Shown piece after piece: positions 44,669-53,906 of a stretch of 61,353 nucleotides of DNA (positions are counted from its first letter, which is position 1; each line of letters begins with the position of its first letter). Position numbers and translations under genes: made by a program. Location: contig CALWRA010000016.1 of assembly GCA_944383825.1 (NCBI GenBank), positions 1 through 61,353 of the forward strand. Reading direction: 5' to 3'. This DNA is from an uncultured Acetatifactor sp. (GTDB lineage: Bacteria > Bacillota > Clostridia > Lachnospirales > Lachnospiraceae). The notes beneath the pieces are model-generated. The model did not search any database. It was given only the letters and a program-made list of their open reading frames with translations, and had not been told where the DNA came from.

Positions 44669-45469
44669 TTATGCAATATTGATGACCGGCGACATTTCGC
44701 TTCTTCCCGCTACCTGAAGCCGGAAATCATTGGCATGATATGGATTTTCTCCCATGGTTATCTCCATGCGAACCGCCTCATAGGCCAGCTCAGGAAGATT
44801 GTTCTCCTTGCTTAAATGTCCCAAAAGAATGGTCTGGAGGTTATCGTGAAGAATGCGGCTTAACAGTCTTCCTGAGTTCTCATTCGATAAGTGCCCTCTG
44901 TCTCCCAGAATGCGCTGCTTCAGATAATAGGGATAAGGCCCCACCTGAAGCATGTTCACATCATGATTAGCCTCAATCAGCAAAGCGTCCATTCCCTTCA
45001 GGCATTCCACCGTATAATCATTGTAAACCCCCAGATCCGTGCATATTCCCACTCTCCTGCTGCCGTATGCAATGCGGTATGCCACCGGCTGGGCCGCATC
45101 ATGGGATATTTTCATGGGATTCACCGTCAAATCCTTAATAATCAGTTTTGTATCTTCATAAACCTCTCGGAACAGAGAGTCCTCAATCCTGCCGATGGTA
45201 CCACAGTTTCTGATAGCCTCGATGGTACCCCGGGTGGCATAGATGGGCACTCCGTACTTACGGGCCATGACTCCAAGCCCGCTAATGTGATCGGCATGCT
45301 CATGGGTAATCAATATGCCATCCAGCTCCTTCCCTGTGATCCCCAGGTGATTCAGCCCGTTTTCAGTTCTTTTTCCACTGACTCCGGCATCCACAAGCAG
45401 ATGCGTAGCCTCGGAGCCTACATAAATGCAATTTCCGCTGCTTCCGCTTGCAATACTACATAATCTCAT
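44669..45469 (-). CDS. Metallo-beta-lactamase-fold hydrolase, YycJ/WalJ type
   Basis: 266-residue MBL-fold protein; YycJ homologues are 5-prime exonuclease-like and linked to cell-wall/DNA processes. Starts MRLCSIASGSSGNCIYVG; metal motif ITHEHADHISGL (HxHxDH) near residue 57; later KISHDAAQPVAY, GICTDLG, LLIEANHDVNML and LGHLSKENN supply the remaining ligands. ATG 45469 is the canonical start though its ribosome binding site is weak (GAGAG); a longer frame would overlap the upstream gene. 19 bases after the FtsA-like gene. Confidence 0.9.
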   Translation of the reverse strand: MRLCSIASGSSGNCIYVGSEATHLLVDAGVSGKRTENGLNHLGITGKELDGILITHEHADHISGLGVMARKYGVPIYATRGTIEAIRNCGTIGRIEDSLFREVYEDTKLIIKDLTVNPMKISHDAAQPVAYRIAYGSRRVGICTDLGVYNDYTVECLKGMDALLIEANHDVNMLQVGPYPYYLKQRILGDRGHLSNENSGRLLSRILHDNLQTILLGHLSKENNLPELAYEAVRMEITMGENPYHANDFRLQVAGRSEMSPVINIA

Positions 45470-45488
45470 GATACGCTCTCGCTTTCTT

Positions 45489-47570
45489 CTATTTCCAGTA
45501 TATTTCAAGCACATCCCCCGCATTCAGAGGCTCCATATACTGTGCGGGCCTGCCGTTTAAATTTGTGACGATTCCCCGTCCCCCGGAAGCCTTCAGATCA
45601 AAATCTATATAATCAAAGATATCCACAAACACATATCCTGTCTTGCCCGATAAAATCACCGGTCTGCCGTTTGCTGTTACCGTCAGATTAAGATCCCCCG
45701 GCTGCTCTGCAGCTTCATTATTCTCAGTCTCTTTTTCGCCCTTATCTTCTTTCTTGTACGACGATTCGTATGGTTCTTCCCACAACTCCTCCCCGTCGGC
45801 TTCCGTGTTTATCCTCTCGTCCGTAAGCTCCCAGGATAGGGTAAAATTCTCATACACCTTTGTATCCGGCTTTGCTGCCGTATCGTTCACCAGAATACTG
45901 TCTCCCAAAGGAACATCCAGAAATTCCGCTATCTCCGCCACTGTATAACAGTTATGTACCTGAATATTATCTCCCTCCTGAATGAGATAAAATTCGTTTT
46001 CTCTCCTGCCGTTTACATTTGCCGTCTTAGGCAGGTCAATGCCCGCGCCGTTCACAAAGACGTGAAGCCGCTCTGAAAGCTCCGGCAGATTACCCAGCTC
46101 CAGCGAAGCCGCTTCTCCCTCTGTGGAAGAAACCACCTCAACTCTGTCTCCGCTGTGAATCTGCGTATGAATATCCCCCGGCTCCTTGTTCACCCGTATC
46201 ACCGCCGCTTCTCCCTGACTTCCCCGAACCATGCGCGCTCTTCCGTTTACCGAAAAGGTAAGAGCCTTTCCCCTCCTGGGAAAGAGCGCTTCATTTGGCA
46301 GCTGGGACTGCATTGCGGCATCTGCCACCGTAAGTCTGCCGTTGTCATACAGCTTCACCCGCTTCCCATTAAACTCCACAAAAATAAAATTATTACTCTG
46401 TTCATAATAACTCAAGCAGATACCGATGGGCGTCACCATCATAGCGTCACGCCTGGCATCCTCCATCTCGAACTGTATGTTCTGCATGACCTCCTCTCCT
46501 CTTATGGCCACGCGCTCCTTCACAATATTCAGTTCCTGCGCCAGCTTCTGGGTATACCCGGGAATCATGCCTCCTCCCCCTACCACAAATACCGCGCTGA
46601 CAGATTTATCGCCGTTTAGCTCCTTGATACAGTCCGCAACCATGCCCGTCATTTTGGCTACGGCATCCTCCAGCAACTCCAATACCTCCTTAGAGGATAT
46701 GGTCTGAGGAAGTCCCAGAATATCCGTATATTCAACTGTCTCCGTTTCCCCTGCCCGGCGCTTTATCTGCTCTGCCGTATCAAAGTCCACCAGACAATGC
46801 TGTACCAGAATATCTGTCAGACTGTCTCCTGCCACCGGTATCATCCCATAGGCAACAATTGTTCCGTCCTTTGTAATGGAAATATCACTGGTTCCCGCTC
46901 CCACGTCCACCAGCGCCAGATTCAGCATGCGGAATTTTTCCGGAATAGCCACCTGAATAGCCGCAATGGGCTCCAGCGTCAGATTTGCCACATGAAGCCC
47001 GGCCAGCTCCACCGCCTTGTAGAGACCGTCTACCACATCATCCGGCAGAAAGGTGGCGATCAGGTCTATGCCCATGGTCTTCGCCTTATGTCCCTCCAGA
47101 TTTCCTATCTGGTATCCGTTCATATAGTAACGCATAGGAGTATATCCCACACAATAGAACTTTACGTCCGTGTCATTGTCCCTGTGGAACTCTTCATAAG
47201 CCTTCTCCACCCCCATGGTGGCAAGGGAGTAAATATCCTCCGGCAGAATTTCCCTTTCCGTCTCGAAGGTATGCTCCACGTAGGCGGTAACAGTCCTGAG
47301 AACCCGGCCCGCCGCAGCAATGCACACCTCGGTAAGCTCTCTGTTCAAATCCTCCTCAAGCTGTTTTCTCACCTGCAAAATGGTCTCTCCAACCTTGCCT
47401 ATATCATGAATTTGTCCGTCCAGCATGGCCCTGGTCTCATGCTCCTTCATCCGCTGAGCCAAAACATGGAATTTTCCGCCGTTTCTGTATCCCACCGTTC
47501 CCACAATGCTTCGGGTTCCTATATCCAGTCCAAACACCAGTTGTCCCTGCTTTTCCCTTACTCCTGCCAT
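45489..47570 (-). CDS. FtsA-like actin-family ATPase with a long C-terminal extension
   Basis: 693 residues. The first ~400 have the actin/FtsA fold: phosphate-1 FGLDIGTRSIVGTVGY at 13-28, an SHS2-like insertion, phosphate-2 LALVDVGAGTSDISI near 214, and adenosine motif VFVVGGGGMIPGY near 330. The remaining ~290 residues form several small beta-rich modules (for example GDIHTQIHSGDRVEVVSS and GYVFVDIFDYIDFDLKASGG near the end), with an acidic low-complexity stretch near 610-640. No C-terminal amphipathic membrane helix like that of FtsA is evident. It overlaps the end of coaE by 13 bases. Probably a clostridial cell-division/PilM-like protein; exact role unknown. Confidence 0.85.
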   Translation of the reverse strand: MAGVREKQGQLVFGLDIGTRSIVGTVGYRNGGKFHVLAQRMKEHETRAMLDGQIHDIGKVGETILQVRKQLEEDLNRELTEVCIAAAGRVLRTVTAYVEHTFETEREILPEDIYSLATMGVEKAYEEFHRDNDTDVKFYCVGYTPMRYYMNGYQIGNLEGHKAKTMGIDLIATFLPDDVVDGLYKAVELAGLHVANLTLEPIAAIQVAIPEKFRMLNLALVDVGAGTSDISITKDGTIVAYGMIPVAGDSLTDILVQHCLVDFDTAEQIKRRAGETETVEYTDILGLPQTISSKEVLELLEDAVAKMTGMVADCIKELNGDKSVSAVFVVGGGGMIPGYTQKLAQELNIVKERVAIRGEEVMQNIQFEMEDARRDAMMVTPIGICLSYYEQSNNFIFVEFNGKRVKLYDNGRLTVADAAMQSQLPNEALFPRRGKALTFSVNGRARMVRGSQGEAAVIRVNKEPGDIHTQIHSGDRVEVVSSTEGEAASLELGNLPELSERLHVFVNGAGIDLPKTANVNGRRENEFYLIQEGDNIQVHNCYTVAEIAEFLDVPLGDSILVNDTAAKPDTKVYENFTLSWELTDERINTEADGEELWEEPYESSYKKEDKGEKETENNEAAEQPGDLNLTVTANGRPVILSGKTGYVFVDIFDYIDFDLKASGGRGIVTNLNGRPAQYMEPLNAGDVLEIYWK

Positions 47571-48169
47571 GTAAAAGCCTCCAGTCTCTTATTGATTTGA
47601 CGATAGCTCTCTTCCAGGGAGCCGCTGTTATCGATGACAAAATCGCAGGATCTGCGGAATTCCTCCTCGGAAAGCTGGCTTTTCATAATTCCATCTATTT
47701 TTTCAGGGCCATATCCCCTCGACTTCATAAGCCGTTCTCTGCGGATATCCTCTCCTGCATATATATACCACAATTCATCGGCAAGCTGTCTGTATCCCGC
47801 TTCCACCAATAACGCCGCCTCCACAAAGAACAGTTCCACTTCAGCGCTTTCCCTGGCCGTTTTCAGCTTCTCCAGCAAAAACTCCTTCACCGCAGGATGC
47901 AGTATATTATTTACTTTTTCCAGACATTGGACATCTGAAAAAATTCTATCGGCCATAGCGGATTTATCAATCTGCCCCCGGCCATCCAAAATCTCCTTTC
48001 CAAGCAGTTCCACCAGCCTGTGGAAGCAGACAGTCCCCGGCTGCTTTATCAAGTGTGCAACCTCATCCGCCAAATAAATTTCACATTTATAATGCTTCGC
48101 GATATATCGCAAAAGCTCTGATTTTCCTGAGCCTACGCCGCCTGTGATTCCTATAAAACGCAATTTCAT
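47558..48169 (-). CDS. coaE: Dephospho-CoA kinase
   Basis: Last step of coenzyme A synthesis. 203 residues: P-loop GITGGVGSGKSELL at 8-21, DEVAHLIKQPG near 35, HP(A)VKEFL near 92 and LLVEAGY near 120. The start overlaps the polA stop by one base (TAATG) and the stop overlaps the FtsA-like gene: tight translational coupling. The polA-coaE order is common in Firmicutes. Confidence 0.96.
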   Translation of the reverse strand: MKLRFIGITGGVGSGKSELLRYIAKHYKCEIYLADEVAHLIKQPGTVCFHRLVELLGKEILDGRGQIDKSAMADRIFSDVQCLEKVNNILHPAVKEFLLEKLKTARESAEVELFFVEAALLVEAGYRQLADELWYIYAGEDIRRERLMKSRGYGPEKIDGIMKSQLSEEEFRRSCDFVIDNSGSLEESYRQINKRLEAFTWQE

Positions 48170-50850
48170 TATTTTGCCTCGTACCAGTTCTGGCCGGTGT
48201 GCAGATCCACCTCCAAGGTAACCCTAAGATCTGCAGCCGATTTCATATGATCCAAAAGAATCTTCTTTACCTGATCTTCCTCTCCCTTAAAGGTTTCAAT
48301 CAAGAGCTCGTCATGCACCTGAAGAATCAGTCTGGACTTCAGCCCCGCCTCCCGAAGCGCCTTCCAGACTCTGATCATGGCAATCTTAATAATATCCGCC
48401 GCAGTTCCCTGTATGGGAGAGTTCATAGCCACCCTTTCTCCGAAAGACCGCTGCATATAATTGGAGGAAGCCAGCTCGGGCACCGGACGCCTTCTGCCAA
48501 ACAGAGTTACGGCGTAGCCATTTTTTCTTGCATCCTCCACCAGCCTGTCCAGAAATTCTTTTACTTTCGGATATGTGTCAAAGTATTGCCTGATATATTC
48601 TTCGGCCTCCTTGCGGCTAATGCTCAAATCCTGGCTCAAGCCGAAGGAGCTGATCCCGTACACAATACCGAAATTCACGGCTTTGGCGTTTCTCCTCTGC
48701 AGATCCGTTACCTCATCAAAAGGGGTATGAAACACCTTAGCCGCAGTGATCCGGTGAATATCCTGATCCATTCGGTATGCCTCAATCAGCTGTTCATCCC
48801 CTGACATATGAGCCAGCACGCGAAGCTCTATCTGGGAATAATCGGCGTCCATGAACTCATAACCCTCTCTTGGAACAAACACCTTACGGATACGTCTTCC
48901 CAGCTCCATGCGCATGGGAATATTCTGCAGATTGGGCTCCGTGGAACTGATCCGGCCCGTAGCCGTTATGGTTTGATTGAAGTTGGTGTGAATACGATTA
49001 TCCTGGCCGATGTAAACCGCCAGGCCGTCCGCATATGTGGATTTAAGCTTGGTAAGTCCCCTATACTCCAGGATATCCTTCACAATGGGATATTCTACCG
49101 CCAGCTTATCCAGCACATCCGCCGCAGTGGAATAGCCTGTTTTTGTCTTCTTACCTCCGGGAATTCCCATGGCACCAAACAACACCTCTCCAAGCTGTTT
49201 GGGAGAATTGATATTAAACTCCACTCCAGCCTGGACATGTATGGATTTCTCAAGCTCCTCTATTCTGGCAACCAGCGCCTCTCCGTAAGCCTCAAGCTCC
49301 TCCCTGCGCACCTCCACCCCTTCTTTTTCCATGTCATGGAGCACAAGCGAAAGGGGCATTTCAATCTCCCTCATCAAATGATCCATTCCGGCGTCATACA
49401 GCTTATGCTCCAGAATCCCGCAGGCCTTTCTGCACACATAAGCGCCCATACAATAATATTCCATGGATTTTTCCGGCTGCTTTGTAAATGCCTCCGAAAG
49501 TCTCAGCTTTCCGAAAGTCTCAGCAGTTCCGGGTATGGTCAGACTCAAATGTTCTGACGCAATGGTTTCCAGGCTGTAATCATTTTTCAGAGGATTCAGC
49601 AGATATGCCCCGATGAGAATATCAAAATACCTGTCTGTGTGGTCACAGCAAAGAAAATCATACTGTTTTTTGATGTCAAAGGAAGCAATTTTACTATTGC
49701 CTGATAACGTTTCCAATGCTTGGCGCAGCTTTTCCTGTTCCTCTCGCTCTTTCTCTCCCTCCCCTGAAGTTTCCTCTTTTTCTGAACGGGCCGTTTCATA
49801 AAAACACACCGCATCATCCTCATACGACAGGGCCAGTCCAAGCAGTCTGTTCTCCTCCAGCGCCAGCAAAAGTCCGGCTAAGGGCGCTTCCTGGGCTTTC
49901 TTCAACGCATCCAGGCAGTCCTCAAGGTTTTCAAGCCGTAAAAAAGACTCTCGAATGCCTCCCTCTCCTTCCTCTGCCTGCTCACCGTCAAACCGAGACA
50001 ATATATTTTTAAATTCAAGCTTTTTTAAAATCAGATACGCTTCCTTGGTGTAATATCCTTCCGCTCCCGCAGCTTCATAAGAAAGGTTAATATCGCAGTC
50101 TGTTTTTATAGTAGCCAGCGCCTTGCTCAAATCAGCCAAATCTTTGTGCTCTGTCAGCGATTCCCGGATACTTTTTTTGGAAATCTCTTCCACATGAGCA
50201 TAAATATTTTCCAGAGAACCGAATTGTGTCATCAGGGCTTCGGCAGTTTTTGCCCCCACCTTTGGAACGCCCGGAATATTGTCCGACGCGTCCCCCATCA
50301 AAGCCTTCAGATCAATAAACTGTAAAGGCGTCACGTGATATGTCTCTTCCACATCCTTCGCATAATAATCCTCTATCTCCGTTCTGCCCATTTTGGTCTT
50401 TGGTATCCTGATCTTAATATGGTCGGACGCAATCTGCAAAAGATCCCTGTCTCCGGAGACCAGAGCCACTTCCAGACCTTCGGCCTCCGCCTTTTTGGCC
50501 AGCGTTCCCAGAATATCGTCGGCTTCCAGACCAGCCTGCTCGACAACCACAATATTCATGGCCCTCAACAGCTCCTTTGTAACAGGCACCTGTTCCCGCA
50601 GCTCCTGTGGCATGGGTTTTCTGGTTCCCTTATAGGCTTCATATATTTCGTGTCTGAAGGTAGGCGCATGCACATCGAAGGCTACTGCCAAATAATCCGG
50701 TTTCTCTTCCTCCAGGATCCTGAACATGATATTCAAAAAGCCATAAACGGCATTGGTGTGCAGCCCCTGAGCATTGCTCAGATCCGGCACACCGTAAAAC
50801 GCTCTGTTTAAAATACTGTGTCCATCTATCAAAACTAATTTTCCAGCCAT
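48169..50850 (-). CDS. polA: DNA polymerase I
   Basis: 893 residues: N-terminal 5-prime nuclease (LVLIDGHSILNRAFYG; GDRDLLQIAS; GDASDNIPGVPKVGAKTA), a middle 3-prime exonuclease-like domain (about 300-480), and the polymerase with motif A DYSQIELRVLAH, motif B RRNAKAVNFGIVYGIS and motif C QVHDELLIE. The exonuclease metal-binding Asp-x-Glu motif is absent (LLALEENRLLGLAL in that place), so proofreading is probably lost, as in other Gram-positive Pol I. ATG 50850 has GGAGGG upstream; a 12-residue extension is unlikely. Start of the polA-coaE-FtsA-like string. Confidence 0.97.
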   Translation of the reverse strand: MAGKLVLIDGHSILNRAFYGVPDLSNAQGLHTNAVYGFLNIMFRILEEEKPDYLAVAFDVHAPTFRHEIYEAYKGTRKPMPQELREQVPVTKELLRAMNIVVVEQAGLEADDILGTLAKKAEAEGLEVALVSGDRDLLQIASDHIKIRIPKTKMGRTEIEDYYAKDVEETYHVTPLQFIDLKALMGDASDNIPGVPKVGAKTAEALMTQFGSLENIYAHVEEISKKSIRESLTEHKDLADLSKALATIKTDCDINLSYEAAGAEGYYTKEAYLILKKLEFKNILSRFDGEQAEEGEGGIRESFLRLENLEDCLDALKKAQEAPLAGLLLALEENRLLGLALSYEDDAVCFYETARSEKEETSGEGEKEREEQEKLRQALETLSGNSKIASFDIKKQYDFLCCDHTDRYFDILIGAYLLNPLKNDYSLETIASEHLSLTIPGTAETFGKLRLSEAFTKQPEKSMEYYCMGAYVCRKACGILEHKLYDAGMDHLMREIEMPLSLVLHDMEKEGVEVRREELEAYGEALVARIEELEKSIHVQAGVEFNINSPKQLGEVLFGAMGIPGGKKTKTGYSTAADVLDKLAVEYPIVKDILEYRGLTKLKSTYADGLAVYIGQDNRIHTNFNQTITATGRISSTEPNLQNIPMRMELGRRIRKVFVPREGYEFMDADYSQIELRVLAHMSGDEQLIEAYRMDQDIHRITAAKVFHTPFDEVTDLQRRNAKAVNFGIVYGISSFGLSQDLSISRKEAEEYIRQYFDTYPKVKEFLDRLVEDARKNGYAVTLFGRRRPVPELASSNYMQRSFGERVAMNSPIQGTAADIIKIAMIRVWKALREAGLKSRLILQVHDELLIETFKGEEDQVKKILLDHMKSAADLRVTLEVDLHTGQNWYEAK

Positions 50851-50870
50851 TTTTCCCTCCGGTTCTACCC

Positions 50871-51191
50871 CTATGAAATCAGCCATACAACCGCACCTGC
50901 AAACACAATCACCGTCAGTATTTCCAAAACCGCCCCCGCATAAAGAAAGCTGCTGTGAAATTTAATCTTCCTCCTTGCATCGTCCAGTCTCACCTTCAGC
51001 TCGTTCTGCAGGTCGAAAGCGCTGCCCTCCTCCAAACGCTGCATGCCCTCCGATACAAGAAGCTGAATCACAAGCTCCTCTTTACAATCACCGCAGTTCT
51101 CCAAATGTTCATTAAATTTTATCAATGTCTGAAAATCCATCTTCCTTGCAATAAAGCCGGGAATCAGCCGTTCAAATTCTTTGCAGTCCAT
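50871..51191 (-). CDS. Zinc-finger (zf-HC2) single-pass membrane protein, anti-sigma-like
   Basis: 106 residues: N-terminal zinc-binding anti-sigma motif with C3, H29, C33 and C36 (HLENCGDC), a charged helical linker, and one C-terminal membrane helix at about 83-104. In ZAS anti-sigma factors this motif holds an ECF sigma factor, but no sigma gene is adjacent: it lies 20 bases before polA. The ribosome binding site is weak (AGAGTGA). Function not known. Confidence 0.85.
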   Translation of the reverse strand: MDCKEFERLIPGFIARKMDFQTLIKFNEHLENCGDCKEELVIQLLVSEGMQRLEEGSAFDLQNELKVRLDDARRKIKFHSSFLYAGAVLEILTVIVFAGAVVWLIS

Positions 51192-51297
51192 ATATCACTC
51201 TACCATTAACAGCATTTACACATACATATTTACTATACAACATCTTGGGGAAAAAGGCTAGTGAAAAACGATTTATCCACAAAAGAGAAAAATTTGC

Positions 51298-51326
51298 TTG
51301 TCAATATATTATTTCTGTGGTAGAAT
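51298..51326 (+). promoter_or_regulatory. Promoter of tRNA-Leu
   Basis: TTGTCA (51298-51303), 17 bases, TAGAAT (51321-51326), 28 bases before the mature tRNA end. Confidence 0.75.
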
Positions 51327-51354
51327 TACATTTGTTGTGAGGAAGTTCACAAAT

Positions 51355-51437
51355 GCCGGCGTGTCGGAATGGCAGACGAGGCAGACTCAAAATCTGTTGT
51401 GGGCAACCACGTATGGGTTCAAGTCCCATTGCCGGCA
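51355..51437 (+). tRNA. tRNA-Leu (anticodon CAA)
   Basis: 83 bases folding into a class II cloverleaf: acceptor GCCGGCG with TGCCGGC (one G-U), anticodon stem CAGA/TCTG around CTCAAAA giving anticodon CAA (decodes UUG), a long variable arm (TGTGGGCAACCACG region) and the T-arm ATGGGTTCAAGTCCCAT. Discriminator A at 51437; CCA is not encoded. It has its own promoter and terminator. Confidence 0.97.
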
Positions 51438-51447
51438 TTAGGATGCA

Positions 51448-51495
51448 AAAGCCTGTAAACGTTTGATACAATTGCGTTTACAGGCTTTCTCTTCA
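51448..51495 (+). terminator. Terminator of tRNA-Leu
   Basis: A 14-bp perfect stem (51448-51461 with 51475-51488), 13-base loop, followed by CTCTTC. It also lies at the 3-prime side of the convergent LD-carboxypeptidase gene, where the opposite strand gives an A/T-poor tail. Confidence 0.8.
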
Positions 51496-51557
51496 TTCTT
51501 ATGCATTGTTCTAAAAGCTATCTGCCAAACCCAGAGCCTATGTCCCGGGCACGTTTT

Positions 51558-52628
51558 TTATTGTAACCGATAATCAAGAGCAATATTGTTTCCCTGTACG
51601 GATACTTCTCCAATGCTTCCGACCACAACCGGCATCATGGGAGGAAGATGGCCTAAATCCACATCCATAACCACCGGAACATTGTGCCGGGATGCCGCCT
51701 TCAAAACAGCGCCGTAAGCGTCCAGACCCATAATTTCCTGCCCCAGACACAGGGGCCGTCCGATCAGGAAACCTTTTACATATTGAAACCAGCCGGCTTC
51801 CTCCATCTGCCACATGGCTCTGCGTATGGCAAATACATTCAGATCACAGGCTTCCAAAAACCATATAATTCCATCCTTCTTATACTTCTCAATAAATGCA
51901 TGTGTTTTATCAAATCGTGTGCCCAGAAGATTTACCAGGCAATCCATGCAGCCTCCCAGCAGTCTTCCCCGAAAATTCACAGTCTGATCTGTTTTTTCCA
52001 GCTTCTGTCTTCCCAGAAAAACTTTAATATCCAGATCCTGCGTCACATTGTAAGGAGCCAAGGGATTATCCTCATTTTTCAGAGATTCTCTTTCCCACTT
52101 TCCATATCCCCGAACCACAAGTTTTCCCTCCTTGTCCTTTTTGCCGCTCAAAAGTCCCATAGCGTCATCAAGGGAAGAATGCCAGGGCTCCATGCCAAAG
52201 GCTGCTGCACAGGGGCCGTAAATGGAGGCCGTATCACAGAGCGTGGCCAGCAGATATGTCATATTAGTATTATCGGAATAACCCATACACCATTTCGGCC
52301 GAGCCTGCTTCATCCTATCAAAATCTATAAAGCTCAGAATCTCACACATCAGCTCCCCGCCCCCGCAGGAAATCAGACAATCATTTTCTTCACTGCAGTA
52401 GTACTCCATAATTTCTTCGGCACAGGCTTCGGGAGTATTGCTGATACCCACCCCCTTCGCCTCATAGCAGTTCGGCCCCAGCTTCAGCCCATAGCCCAGT
52501 CCCTTAAACTTTCTCTGCGCATTTACAAAAGCGCTGTAATAAGGCTCCCCAGCACACCCAAAGGAAGGCGCCACAAAGCCAATGGTTCCATTTTGCGGTA
52601 AAAATTCAGGATATCTCATCTTAAGCAT
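51558..52628 (-). CDS. S66 family LD-carboxypeptidase-like peptidase
   Basis: 356 residues of the LdcA/MccF family, serine peptidases that remove the terminal D-amino acid from murein tetrapeptides or cleave related nucleotide-peptides. N-terminal GTIGFVAPSFG; nucleophile Ser in CMGYSDNTNM near 120; catalytic Glu in WFLEACDLN near 263; catalytic His in DVDLGHLPPMMPV near 327. Its start overlaps the DAP decarboxylase stop (ATG 52628, or ATG 52619 three codons later), with no clear ribosome binding site, so it depends on translation of the upstream gene. The operon suggests murein-peptide or DAP salvage. Confidence 0.9.
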   Translation of the reverse strand: MLKMRYPEFLPQNGTIGFVAPSFGCAGEPYYSAFVNAQRKFKGLGYGLKLGPNCYEAKGVGISNTPEACAEEIMEYYCSEENDCLISCGGGELMCEILSFIDFDRMKQARPKWCMGYSDNTNMTYLLATLCDTASIYGPCAAAFGMEPWHSSLDDAMGLLSGKKDKEGKLVVRGYGKWERESLKNEDNPLAPYNVTQDLDIKVFLGRQKLEKTDQTVNFRGRLLGGCMDCLVNLLGTRFDKTHAFIEKYKKDGIIWFLEACDLNVFAIRRAMWQMEEAGWFQYVKGFLIGRPLCLGQEIMGLDAYGAVLKAASRHNVPVVMDVDLGHLPPMMPVVVGSIGEVSVQGNNIALDYRLQ

Positions 52629-53898
52629 TCCAATCTATCTTATTATATATATCAAAGCAATCAAAAGTTGCAAAATAATCCTTCGGTGTCTCTGCACGCC
52701 GAATCAGCTCTACACTCCCATCCTCCGTTAAAAGAAGCTCTGCGGATTTCAGCTTGCCGTTGTAATTATATCCCATGGCAAAGCCGTGAGCCCCGGTGTC
52801 ATGAATTGCAATATAGTCACCGATTTCTATTTCCGGCAGCATTCTGTCAATTGCAAATTTATCATTATTTTCGCATAATGACCCTGTCACATCGTATTTG
52901 TGGTCACAGGGCCTGTCTTCCTTGCCCAAGACCGTGATATGATGATACGCTCCATACATTGCGGGCCGCATCAGGTTCACGGCGCAGGCGTCCACACCCA
53001 CATATTCCTTATGAATATGCTTCTGATGGATCACCCGAGTTACAAGATGGCCGTAAGGCCCCAACATAAACCGGCCAAGCTCCGTATAAATTGCAACATC
53101 ACCCATTCCCGCAGGGATCAGCACCTCTTCGTACACCTTTCTGACGCTTTCCCCGATAGCTCTTATATCGTTAGGCTTCTGATCCGGCCGGTAGGGAATT
53201 CCTATTCCTCCCGACAAATTGACAAAGGCAATATGAGCCCCCGTTTCCTCTTTGAGCTTTACCGCCGTCTCAAAAAGCGTTCTGGCCAGCGCCGGATAGT
53301 AATCATTGGTCACAGTGTTGCTCGCAAGAAATGCGTGGATTCCAAAATTTTCAACTCCCTTTTCCTTTAGTATGCGAAAACCCTCAAAGAGCTGCTCTGT
53401 AGTAAAGCCATATTTGGCGTCCCCCGGATTATCCATAATATGATTGCTAACGGAAAAGTATCCCCCCGGATTATAGCGGCAGCTTATGGTCTTGGGCAGA
53501 TAACCAATGGTCTTTTCCAAAAAGTCTATGTGAGTGATGTCATCCAGATTTATGGTTGCTCCAATTTCTGCCGCATAGGCAAATTCATGGGCGGGAGTGT
53601 CATTTGAGGAAAACATGATGTCCTCGCCCTCCACTCCCATGGCCTTTGAGAGCATCAGCTCAGTCAGGGAAGAGCAGTCACAGCCGCAGTCGTATTCCCT
53701 CAAAAGGTCAATCAAAAAAGGATTGGGCGTAGCTTTCACGGCAAAAAATTCCTTATATCCGGGATTCCATGCAAAAGCCTCTTTTAAAGCCCGTGCGTTC
53801 TCTCTGATCCCCCTTTCATCATAAATATGAAAGGGGGTAGGGTAGATCTTTGTGATTTCCTCAATCATTTCTTTTGTAACAAACGCTCTTTTTTCCAT
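52621..53898 (-). CDS. lysA: Diaminopimelate decarboxylase-family PLP enzyme
   Basis: Fold-type III PLP decarboxylase; meso-DAP to L-lysine is the likeliest reaction. 425 residues: PLP Lys in FFAVKATPNP near 52, GCDCSSLTEL near 73, His in IHAFLASNTV, VNLSGGIGIPY near 207, ELGRFMLGPYG near 258, and the second-subunit Cys in GSLCENNDKF near 323. AGGAG upstream of ATG 53898. It is between a TrmB-like regulator (8 bases) and the LD-carboxypeptidase (overlap), not among lysine biosynthetic genes, so an alternative amino-acid substrate is possible. Confidence 0.9.
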   Translation of the reverse strand: MEKRAFVTKEMIEEITKIYPTPFHIYDERGIRENARALKEAFAWNPGYKEFFAVKATPNPFLIDLLREYDCGCDCSSLTELMLSKAMGVEGEDIMFSSNDTPAHEFAYAAEIGATINLDDITHIDFLEKTIGYLPKTISCRYNPGGYFSVSNHIMDNPGDAKYGFTTEQLFEGFRILKEKGVENFGIHAFLASNTVTNDYYPALARTLFETAVKLKEETGAHIAFVNLSGGIGIPYRPDQKPNDIRAIGESVRKVYEEVLIPAGMGDVAIYTELGRFMLGPYGHLVTRVIHQKHIHKEYVGVDACAVNLMRPAMYGAYHHITVLGKEDRPCDHKYDVTGSLCENNDKFAIDRMLPEIEIGDYIAIHDTGAHGFAMGYNYNGKLKSAELLLTEDGSVELIRRAETPKDYFATFDCFDIYNKIDWNA

Positions 53899-53906
53899 AA
53901 TAACTC

